DNA of 64,000 nt from assembly GCF_001404985.1 (NCBI RefSeq), contig NZ_JRLF01000006.1:1-64000 (forward strand), in the 5' to 3' direction. Positions 1-7,355 of this stretch are shown piece by piece. Numbering within the stretch: position 1 is the first letter of the stretch; the number at the start of each line of letters is the position of its first letter. Source of the stretch: Flavobacterium aquidurense. Its GTDB lineage: Bacteria; Bacteroidota; Bacteroidia; Flavobacteriales; Flavobacteriaceae. The translations under genes were made by a program, and so were the position numbers. The notes below the pieces were generated by a model. It saw only the letters and a program-made list of their open reading frames with translations, searched no databases and was not told the DNA's origin.

Positions 1-1
1 T

Positions 2-64
2 GTTTCGAAAGAATCAGGGTTTTTTGTTTTTACAAAAAACCGCAATTATACCGCAATGCGGTAA
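2..64 (+). CDS. possible 3' tail of an upstream gene (partial)
   Basis: One frame is open from the window edge to a TAA at 62-64 and gives a 20-residue aromatic/basic tail (ending in NYTAMR). It stops 22 bases before a strong hairpin terminator, which is where a gene end would be expected. The fragment is too short to identify. A second frame is open to position 162 but runs through the terminator hairpin, so it is less likely. This is a weak call based on position alone. Confidence 0.2.
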   Translation, partial: VSKESGFFVFTKNRNYTAMR

Positions 65-86
65 CTATCGAAAACGAATTTGCTTT

Positions 87-122
87 AAAAAATCCCCATC
101 ACCTAAATGATGGGGATTTTTT
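87..122 (+). terminator. intrinsic terminator
   Basis: A-run, then a stem of AATCCCCATC paired with GATGGGGATT around an 8-base loop, then a T-run. The A-run before the stem means it could work in both directions. It probably ends a gene that lies left of the window. Confidence 0.8.
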
Positions 123-200
123 AGGTTATAATAGTTCCGATTTTCAATTGTTAGATTAAAGAAGTACAAACCAAAATAAACCCCTTGTTTACCTGGAATT

Positions 201-313
201 GCGTTAGGGATGGAAGCGATATCCTTTTGCGGTCCATAAACCCCTGGCGAAGCCTTACCGAAAACCCCTTCCGCAAAAGATTTAGCGGACAGCCCGACCC
301 GGAGGGGAACGCC
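201..313 (+). repeat. dispersed palindromic repeat, copy A
   Basis: A GC-rich block in an AT-rich gap. The outer ends pair (GCGTT with AACGC), and the inner arms ATCCTTTTGCGG and CCGCAAAAGAT pair almost perfectly, so the whole block can fold into a long hairpin. The core words (GATGGAAGCG, ATATCCTTTT, AGCGGACAGCCCG) recur at about 25.69, 37.30 and 53.33 kb. No coding capacity is evident. The rest of the 1-384 gap holds only the terminator at 87-122 and AT-rich sequence before the next gene. Confidence 0.75.
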
Positions 314-384
314 AAAATCATTATATGGTATTAAAGAATTTTTTATATTAAAATATTGCTTATTTTTAACTCCAATTTTTTAGT

Positions 385-819
385 ATGAAAAATATAATTT
401 TGTTAGGATTGTTATTATTTGCCTTACTTTGTAATGCACAGAAACAAGATGTTCAGAAAACTGTAGAGATTTTTTTTGAAGGATTTCATCAAAAAGATAC
501 CACTAAAATACAATCTGTTTGTTCTTCTACAATTATTTTGCAATCTATTAGTGAGAGTATAACAAAAGGAAATAAATTATTAGGGGAAAGTGCAAAAGAA
601 TTTTATAAATCGATTGCTTCAATTCCATCAACTATGAAATTTCAGGAGAAAATCTTAAGTTATAATATTCAAATTGATGGTTCAATGGCTCATGTCTGGG
701 CTCCTTATGAATTTTACTTAAATGATAAGCGTAGTCATTCCGGAGTAAATACTTTTATCTTATTTAAAGAAAAAGATATTTGGAAGATTATTTACTTAAT
801 TGACACCAGAAGAAAATAA
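385..819 (+). CDS. secreted NTF2-like (SnoaL/DUF4440-type) protein
   Basis: A 144-residue protein with an N-terminal signal peptide (hydrophobic stretch after MKN, cleavage expected near CNAQ). The remaining ~125 residues fit the small cone-shaped NTF2-like fold: an N-terminal helix (VQKTVEIFFEGFHQKD), a middle part with AHVWAPYEFYLN, and a closing strand (FILFKEKDIWKIIYLIDTR). Members of this fold may be enzymes or ligand-binding proteins, and nothing here fixes a substrate. It stands alone and converges on the endonuclease III gene with a 3-bp gap. The fold assignment is fairly good; the function is unknown. Confidence 0.75.
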   Translation: MKNIILLGLLLFALLCNAQKQDVQKTVEIFFEGFHQKDTTKIQSVCSSTIILQSISESITKGNKLLGESAKEFYKSIASIPSTMKFQEKILSYNIQIDGSMAHVWAPYEFYLNDKRSHSGVNTFILFKEKDIWKIIYLIDTRRK

Positions 820-822
820 TTT

Positions 823-1467
823 TTAAATAACTTGCGTGAGATAATAATGGCAAATATCTGCCAATAAGCATTCTTCACATTTTGGTTTTGGTCTACATGT
901 TTCCCTTCCTAAAAATGAGATAGCAATTCCAATTTCAGACCAAATTGATTTTGGAAGTACTTGCATAAGATCTTTTTCAACTTTATTTCCGTCTTTGCTC
1001 TCTTTTACTATTCCAATTCTTGGTGCAACTCTAATCACATGTAAATCAGCAATAATTCCTTCAGCCGGTTTACCAGTTTCTCTTAAAATAACATTTGCTG
1101 ATTTTCTGCCAATTCCTTTTAGAGCTGTTAAACCTTGCATGGTTAAAGGAATATCTTCATCATTTTTAATAGTTTGAGCAATTTCTAACAACCATCCTGC
1201 TTTTGTTGGATAATTACGAACTTTACTAATATAAGGTTTAAAGGTTTCAAGATCAGTTTTAGATAAACGTTTAAGGGTCGGAAATTTTTCAAACAAAGCC
1301 GGAGAAATTGTATTGATATTAGCATCTGAATCCTGAGCAGATAAAACAACCATAACCAATAGCTGATAAGTATTTTTATATTCTAACGGATGGCTTTTTC
1401 CTTTATATTTTTTTAAAATGGGTTTTAATTTAATTTCCCAATTTGATGTTTCTCCAAATAAATCCAT
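823..1467 (-). CDS. nth: endonuclease III family DNA glycosylase/AP lyase
   Basis: A 214-residue base-excision-repair enzyme that removes oxidised pyrimidines and nicks AP sites. The helix-hairpin-helix LTALKGIGRKSANVIL holds the expected catalytic Lys. The following ADLHVIRV holds the catalytic Asp seen as VDTHIFRV in E. coli Nth. The C-terminus has four cysteines for a 4Fe-4S cluster in a C-x5-C-x2-C-x5-C layout; E. coli Nth has x6 in the first gap. Length matches the family. It lies 45 bp downstream of the hydrolase gene on the same strand and may be co-transcribed with it. Confidence 0.9.
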   Translation of the reverse strand: MDLFGETSNWEIKLKPILKKYKGKSHPLEYKNTYQLLVMVVLSAQDSDANINTISPALFEKFPTLKRLSKTDLETFKPYISKVRNYPTKAGWLLEIAQTIKNDEDIPLTMQGLTALKGIGRKSANVILRETGKPAEGIIADLHVIRVAPRIGIVKESKDGNKVEKDLMQVLPKSIWSEIGIAISFLGRETCRPKPKCEECLLADICHYYLTQVI

Positions 1468-1512
1468 TATTATCTCATTTTAAATTAATTACAATAGCTA
1501 ACTGCCACAAAA

Positions 1513-2379
1513 TTAAGTGCTTTTAATGAAATCAATTGTCTTTTTTATTACATTTTGATTTCCTAAAATTTTCCTGTGTCCTAATTCATCTGTTAAAAAT
1601 AAAGTTCCATTTTTTAGGTGTTTATGGATGTGAATACCTGCTTTCACAGGGACTTCAGGATCATTATTATCGTGAATAACAAGCACTGGAATCTGAATTT
1701 TTTGAGCTGCTTTATATGCGGAAAAATCATTCATTTTTAGTTGGTATTTATTCTCAAAATAATCACGTAATCTATTACTGATTTCAGGCTTTAGCTCTAA
1801 TTTAGAAACAAATTCATCAAGAATATCCTGAACTATATCTCCACTTCCAATAATAACTGCATTTTTCACCTTTAGGCCATCTTTAATTGCATTCAAAACC
1901 GACATTCCACCTAATGAATGTCCAATCGCAGTTTCAAATGGACCATATTGTTTTTCGATTTCTAAAATTGAAGCTATAAATTCAGACATAATAGTAGTTT
2001 TTCCTTCTGATTTTCCGTGTGCAGGGGCATCAAAACTTACAGTTGAATATCCATTCTTCAAAAGTTCTTCGGCGATTTTAAACAATTGTGTTCCACGACC
2101 TGACCATCCGTGAACCAATAAAATTTTATGTGCACTTTTTCCATATTCATATGTATTAACACTTTTATTAATTGAAGGAACAAAAATCTTTTTTTGAATA
2201 CTTTTTTGCTCCATTTCCAACTCTCTTTTGGGAACCTTATGTTTTATTGGAGTTGTGAAAAGTTTTACAGCAAATGAAGTGGCTAATTTAATAGAGATAA
2301 AAGCGAGTACTTTACTGTATAATATAATAATTGATGGAATTTTTAAAGATTGCGTAGGATTAGTTGTCTTTTTTGCCAT
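1513..2379 (-). CDS. alpha/beta hydrolase
   Basis: A 288-residue serine hydrolase. The oxyanion region is LVHGWSGRG, the nucleophile elbow is GHSLGG, a likely acid sits in VLVIHDNNDPEVPV, and the catalytic His lies in DELGHRKIL near the C-terminus. The block VSFDAPAHGKSEGK is typical of the lysophospholipase/esterase-like branch. A hydrophobic stretch around residues 18-40 may anchor the protein in the membrane. The substrate is not predictable. It is transcribed away from glgA and upstream of nth. Confidence 0.85.
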   Translation of the reverse strand: MAKKTTNPTQSLKIPSIIILYSKVLAFISIKLATSFAVKLFTTPIKHKVPKRELEMEQKSIQKKIFVPSINKSVNTYEYGKSAHKILLVHGWSGRGTQLFKIAEELLKNGYSTVSFDAPAHGKSEGKTTIMSEFIASILEIEKQYGPFETAIGHSLGGMSVLNAIKDGLKVKNAVIIGSGDIVQDILDEFVSKLELKPEISNRLRDYFENKYQLKMNDFSAYKAAQKIQIPVLVIHDNNDPEVPVKAGIHIHKHLKNGTLFLTDELGHRKILGNQNVIKKTIDFIKST

Positions 2380-2515
2380 ATCAATAAATTTTTTCTGGAG
2401 CCTTAATTTTGCTTATTTTTTCCTAAATTTAGGAAACATAAAAGTAGCATATTAATGAATGCTTACTTAAAAATATTTTACAAATTGGTTTAATAATTCG
2501 TTTATAAATTTCTAC

Positions 2516-3943
2516 ATGGAAATATTTCATATAAGTGCAGAGTGTTATCCTATGGCCAAGGTGGGTGGTTTGGCCGACGTGGTGGGTGCATTGCCAAAAT
2601 ACCAGACAAATGCAGGTCATCAGGTTCGTGTTGTTGTTCCTTGTTATGACACTTTATTTAAAAAAGAAAATGACTTTGTATGTGTTCATACGGGAAGTGT
2701 AAAACTAGGAAACTTTGATTTTCCTTTTAGTGTATTAAAAGAAGCGACTAATAAGTTAGGTTATGAATTATATCTGATAGAAATTAATGAATTGTTTAAT
2801 CGCCCTAATGTTTATGGGTACGAAGATGACATAGAGCGTTTTGTGTCTTTTCAGATCGCAACTTTAGATTGGATTTCGACTCGGACTACAGTTCCAAATA
2901 TTATTAATTGTCACGATCATCATACTGGATTGATTCCTTTTCTGGTTAAATATGGATATAAATATGAGAATTTAAGAAATATAAGGACTGTAATTACTAT
3001 TCATAACGGTTTGTACCAAGGTTGGTTTGGATTTGATAAATTGCATTATTTACCAGAATTTGATTTGATTCATGTCGGGTTTTTAGAATGGGATAATTCT
3101 ATTAACTCATTGGCTGTTGGCATTAAATGCGCACATGCAGTTACTACTGTTTCTCCTAGTTATTTAGAAGAAATTAATTTTTCGGCAAATGGTCTCGAAT
3201 CATTATTTAATTCTGTGAGAGATAAATCTAAAGGTATTTTAAATGGGATTGATATTGAAGTTTGGGATTCGTCTAAAGATATAATGATTGCTGAAAACTA
3301 CAATAGAGAAACTTTAGAAATAGGAAAACAAAAGAATAAGGAGAAAATTTGCGAGCAATTTGAATTAGATCCATCTAAACCTTTATTTAGTTTTATTGGT
3401 CGCTTATTTGAAGAAAAAGGAGGTGATCTATTGCCTCAGGCTTCAGCGTTGGCTTTATCTGAAAATTTTGAAAACATAAACATTCTGATTTTAGGATCAG
3501 GAAATAAGGTTATAGAAGAACAGTTACTTCAGTTAAGAAATGATTACAACGGAAATTATAACGTTTTTATTGGTTATAATGAAGAATTAGCACATTTGAT
3601 TTATGCAGGATCAGATTATATTTTAATGCCATCAAGAGTTGAACCTTGTGGATTGAATCAGATGTATGCATTGCGTTATGGGACAGTTCCTATAGTTAGA
3701 AGAACTGGTGGTTTACGTGATACAGTAATTGATTTTGGTGATAATGGAAACGGAATTTGTCATGATCAGGCTTCCGTTGGCGATATTTGCTATTCTATAA
3801 ATCGTGCTGTGAAATTGTACAATGATAAAATAAATTTTAATGAAATAAGAAAAAAAGGAATGTCTATTGACCATTCCTGGGAGAGAGTTTGTCAAGAATA
3901 TATTGAAATATACAACCTAATAATTGAGAAAAATGAAATTTAA
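2516..3943 (+). CDS. glgA: glycogen synthase (ADP-glucose type, GT5)
   Basis: A 475-residue retaining glucosyltransferase that extends alpha-1,4-glucan from ADP-glucose. The N-terminal KVGGLADV (residues 15-22) is the ADP-glucose-binding signature, usually KTGGLADV. A GT-B C-terminal half follows with FSFIGRLFEEKGGDLL and the nucleotide-binding block MPSRVEPCGLNQMYALRYGTVPIVRRTGGLRDTV. Length is normal. The start follows directly from the conserved MEIFHISAECYPMAK. Its 3' end overlaps glgC by 11 bp, indicating translational coupling in a glgA-glgC-glgB operon. Confidence 0.96.
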   Translation: MEIFHISAECYPMAKVGGLADVVGALPKYQTNAGHQVRVVVPCYDTLFKKENDFVCVHTGSVKLGNFDFPFSVLKEATNKLGYELYLIEINELFNRPNVYGYEDDIERFVSFQIATLDWISTRTTVPNIINCHDHHTGLIPFLVKYGYKYENLRNIRTVITIHNGLYQGWFGFDKLHYLPEFDLIHVGFLEWDNSINSLAVGIKCAHAVTTVSPSYLEEINFSANGLESLFNSVRDKSKGILNGIDIEVWDSSKDIMIAENYNRETLEIGKQKNKEKICEQFELDPSKPLFSFIGRLFEEKGGDLLPQASALALSENFENINILILGSGNKVIEEQLLQLRNDYNGNYNVFIGYNEELAHLIYAGSDYILMPSRVEPCGLNQMYALRYGTVPIVRRTGGLRDTVIDFGDNGNGICHDQASVGDICYSINRAVKLYNDKINFNEIRKKGMSIDHSWERVCQEYIEIYNLIIEKNEI

Positions 3944-5213
3944 AAAGAAAAATGTAGTTGCTATTATTTTAGGAGGAGGACAAGGATCACGTTTGTTTCC
4001 ATTAACAGAAACCAGATCAAAACCAGCTGTACCAATTGGAGGAAAATATAGATTGGTAGATATTCCTATTTCAAATTGTATCAATTCAGATATCTTTAAA
4101 ATATTTGTTTTGACACAATTTAACTCAGCATCTTTAAATGCACATATTAAAAACACTTTTAATTTTAGTATTTTCAGTCAGTCCTTTGTTGATATTTTAG
4201 CAGCAGAACAGACTCCGGATAATCCAACCTGGTTTCAGGGGACAGCGGATGCTGTTCGTCAATGTATGTCACATTTTTTAAAACACGATTTTGATCATGC
4301 TCTGATTCTTTCTGGAGATCAGCTGTATCAAATGGATTTTAATGAAATGCTGGAAGCTCATATTGCTGCAGATGCAGAAATTTCTATTGCAACCTTACCC
4401 GTAAATGCTAAAGATGCACCTGAATTTGGAATATTAAAAACATGTCATGAAAGTTATGTAGAAGCTTTTATTGAGAAACCCGATGCATCATTACTGCCAG
4501 AATGGGAATCTGAAGTGAGTGAGCATATGCAGGAGAAAGGTAAAAAATATCTGGCTTCAATGGGAATTTATATTTTTAATCGTCAGTTACTGGAGGATTT
4601 AATGGCTGATCCGGAAACAAAAGATTTTGGAAAAGAAATTATTCCGCAGGCTGTTGGAAAACACAAAATTTTGAGTTACCAATATGAAGGATACTGGACT
4701 GATATAGGGAATATTGAATCCTTTTTTGAAGCAAATATTGGCTTGACAGCTGATATACCTGAATTTAATTTGTTTGATAATGACAACAAAATTTTTACAA
4801 GGCCAAGATTATTACCCCCTTCAAAATTTAGAAATTCGATTATAAATCAGTCATTAATTTCTGAAGGATGTATTATTAATGCTAAAGAAATTAAGAGTTC
4901 TGTAATTGGTATTCGTTCCAGAATTGGTGAAGGTACTGTGCTTGAAAATTGTTATGTAATGGGTAACGATTTTTATCAGGATTTGGATGAAATGAATCAT
5001 GAAAGTACGATTAATAAGATTCATGTAGGAATAGGTGAAAATTGTTTTATAACAAATGCCTTAATTGATAAAAATGTTCGAATTGGAAATAACGTTCACA
5101 TCAATGGAGGGAAACATTTAGATAATTTTACAAATGAATTATATAGCATAAAAGACGGTATTGTAGTTATCAAAAAAGGAGTTGTACTGTCTGATAATTT
5201 TAGAATTGAATAA
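3933..5213 (+). CDS. glgC: glucose-1-phosphate adenylyltransferase (ADP-glucose pyrophosphorylase)
   Basis: A 426-residue enzyme making ADP-glucose from glucose-1-phosphate and ATP, the committed step of bacterial glycogen synthesis. The N-terminal GGGQGSRLFPLTETRSKP is the nucleotidyltransferase loop. GGKYRLVDIPISNC and the later GYWTDIGNIESFFEANI are hallmarks of GlgC. The C-terminus is a left-handed beta-helix with hexapeptide-like repeats. I chose the ATG at 3933 rather than the in-frame TTG at 3924 because the family starts just before this loop. It overlaps glgA by 11 bp. Confidence 0.95.
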   Translation: MKFKKKNVVAIILGGGQGSRLFPLTETRSKPAVPIGGKYRLVDIPISNCINSDIFKIFVLTQFNSASLNAHIKNTFNFSIFSQSFVDILAAEQTPDNPTWFQGTADAVRQCMSHFLKHDFDHALILSGDQLYQMDFNEMLEAHIAADAEISIATLPVNAKDAPEFGILKTCHESYVEAFIEKPDASLLPEWESEVSEHMQEKGKKYLASMGIYIFNRQLLEDLMADPETKDFGKEIIPQAVGKHKILSYQYEGYWTDIGNIESFFEANIGLTADIPEFNLFDNDNKIFTRPRLLPPSKFRNSIINQSLISEGCIINAKEIKSSVIGIRSRIGEGTVLENCYVMGNDFYQDLDEMNHESTINKIHVGIGENCFITNALIDKNVRIGNNVHINGGKHLDNFTNELYSIKDGIVVIKKGVVLSDNFRIE

Positions 5214-5249
5214 TATATTTAAATTAATTTGTTGCCTTAAAAACCAAAT

Positions 5250-7154
5250 ATGAATAAAGTTATCACGCATTCTCTATTTACTGATTTTGATATTGATTTA
5301 TTCAAAGCAGGGAAACACTTCAAATTATATGAAAAATTAGGCGCACATCTTACTGAAGTGAACGGAGTAAAAGGTGTTTATTTTGCGGTTTGGGCTCCAA
5401 CTGCTGAATCAGTTTCAGTTGTTGGTGATTTTAACTATTGGATTCAAGGCGAACATTTGCTACAAGTGAGATGGGATTCTTCCGGAATTTGGGAAGGATT
5501 TATTCCGGGTGTCGAAAAAGGGGCACTTTATAAATATAAAATTCAATCAAATATAAGCGGAATTGTAACTGAAAAAGCAGATCCTTTTTCTTTATATTGC
5601 GAGAAACCACCTCACACAGCTTCGGTTGTTTGGGACTTGGATTATAGCTGGAAAGATAAAAATTGGATGCAATCCCGACAGGAGAAAAATGGTCTTGATA
5701 GACCTTATTCAGTCTATGAAGTTCATTTAGGTTCCTGGAAACGTGGTGAAAACAATCGTTTTTTGACTTACTTAGAACTAGCTGATGATTTAGTCAATTA
5801 TGTAAAAGAAACCGGGTTTACGCACGTAGAATTTATGCCAATTATGGAATATCCTTACGATCCATCATGGGGATATCAGCTAACAGGATACTTTGCACCA
5901 ACTTCCCGTTTTGGAAAACCGCAGGATTTTATGGTTCTGGTTGATAAATTACATCAGGCTGGAATTGGCGTCATTTTAGACTGGGTTCCGTCACATTTTC
6001 CTGATGATGCGCATGGTTTAGGTTTTTTTGACGGATCACATTTATATGAGCATCCGGACCGCAGAAAAGGATATCATCCGGATTGGAAAAGTCTTGTTTT
6101 TAATTATGGGCGTAATGAAGTTCGGGCTTTTTTAATTAGTAATGCTGTTTTCTGGTTACACCATTATCATGTTGACGGTCTCCGTGTTGATGCTGTTGCG
6201 TCGATGTTGTATCTTGATTATTCCAGAGAAGAGGGAGAATGGGAACCAAATATTTATGGAGGTAGAGAAAATCTTGACACGATTAGTTTTCTTAAAGAGT
6301 TTAATGAAGTAATTTATGCTAATTTTAATGGAGTTCAAACTATTGCTGAAGAAAGTACTTCTTTTTCTATGGTTTCCAGACCAACTTTTACTGGTGGTTT
6401 AGGCTTTGGAATGAAATGGATGATGGGCTGGATGCATGATACTTTAAAATATTTTCAGAAAGAAACAGTTTATAGAAAATACCATCAAAATGATTTGACT
6501 TTTTCGATGACATATGCTTTTACTGAAAATTTTATGTTGCCGTTTTCGCATGATGAAGTAGTTTACGGAAAAAAATCTATTGCCAACAAAATGCCTGGAG
6601 ATGAATGGCAGAAATTTGCCAATTTAAGATTATTGTATGGCTATATGTTTACACATCCCGGAACGAAGTTACTTTTTATGGGTTCTGAGTTTGGACAAAG
6701 CGATGAATGGAATTTTGAGAAAAGTTTAGACTGGCATTTATTGCAATATGATTATCATTCAGGAATTAAAAAGACAATTACAGATTTAAATCAATTGTAT
6801 AAATCTCATCCTGCATTGTATGAAAAACAATTTACAGGAGACGGTTTTGAATGGATTAATTATTCAGATCATCAGAATGCTGTCTTGTCTTATATCAGAA
6901 AAGGAAATAATTATAAAGAGGATTTAGTTATCGTTTGCAATTTCACGCAAGTTGTACGAGAGAATTATAGAATAGGAATTCCACAAAAAGGTAAATTGCA
7001 AGAGATTTTCAATAGTGACGCCACGATCTACGGAGGAAGTGGACTTGGAAATTCTAAAGCTTTAAAAATAGAAGAAATACAGTATGATGGACGAGAATAT
7101 TCAGTTGAATTGATATTACCGCCTCTAAGTGTGGCTGTTTATTGTTTTGTATAA
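5250..7154 (+). CDS. glgB: 1,4-alpha-glucan branching enzyme (GH13)
   Basis: A 634-residue enzyme that introduces alpha-1,6 branches into glycogen. It has an N-terminal CBM48 domain (WAPTAESVSVVGDFNYW) followed by a GH13 barrel. The four conserved regions are visible: VILDWVPSHFP, DGLRVDAVAS (nucleophile Asp near 314), IAEEST (acid/base Glu near 367) and LPFSHDEVV. The short N-terminus is typical of the form without an extra N1 domain. It starts 36 bp after glgC and completes the synthetic operon. No glycogen phosphorylase or debranching enzyme is in the window. Confidence 0.95.
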   Translation: MNKVITHSLFTDFDIDLFKAGKHFKLYEKLGAHLTEVNGVKGVYFAVWAPTAESVSVVGDFNYWIQGEHLLQVRWDSSGIWEGFIPGVEKGALYKYKIQSNISGIVTEKADPFSLYCEKPPHTASVVWDLDYSWKDKNWMQSRQEKNGLDRPYSVYEVHLGSWKRGENNRFLTYLELADDLVNYVKETGFTHVEFMPIMEYPYDPSWGYQLTGYFAPTSRFGKPQDFMVLVDKLHQAGIGVILDWVPSHFPDDAHGLGFFDGSHLYEHPDRRKGYHPDWKSLVFNYGRNEVRAFLISNAVFWLHHYHVDGLRVDAVASMLYLDYSREEGEWEPNIYGGRENLDTISFLKEFNEVIYANFNGVQTIAEESTSFSMVSRPTFTGGLGFGMKWMMGWMHDTLKYFQKETVYRKYHQNDLTFSMTYAFTENFMLPFSHDEVVYGKKSIANKMPGDEWQKFANLRLLYGYMFTHPGTKLLFMGSEFGQSDEWNFEKSLDWHLLQYDYHSGIKKTITDLNQLYKSHPALYEKQFTGDGFEWINYSDHQNAVLSYIRKGNNYKEDLVIVCNFTQVVRENYRIGIPQKGKLQEIFNSDATIYGGSGLGNSKALKIEEIQYDGREYSVELILPPLSVAVYCFV

Positions 7155-7252
7155 AAAAGAAATGTTTTTTACTAATACCAATTTATCAATTTAACGTTTT
7201 TAAATTATTGAATTGTCTGTTTTTTGAGATCAATTTTAACACTCATTCAGAA

Positions 7253-7262
7253 AAAACGTTTT
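7253..7262. promoter_or_regulatory. LacI-like palindrome AAAACGTTTT upstream of the GH31 gene
   Basis: A perfect 10-bp palindrome centred on CG, the general form bound by LacI/GalR-family repressors. It lies about 25 bp upstream of a TTG and about 50 bp upstream of TATGTTTG at 7307-7314, the likely -7 element of the alpha-glucosidase gene. A 12-bp version occurs at 59068-59079. No regulator gene is in the window, so the role is inference. Confidence 0.4.
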
Positions 7263-7355
7263 CGTGAATAAACCTTATATTGATATAGCTTTATGTGGTT
7301 TTTTTGTATGTTTGAAAAGAGAGATTAACGTCATTATAATTAATTCATTAGCGAT

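Noticed and set aside
1..162. Frame open from the window edge to a stop at 160-162
   Set aside because: It reads through the strong hairpin terminator at 87-122; the frame stopping at 62-64 fits the gene layout better.
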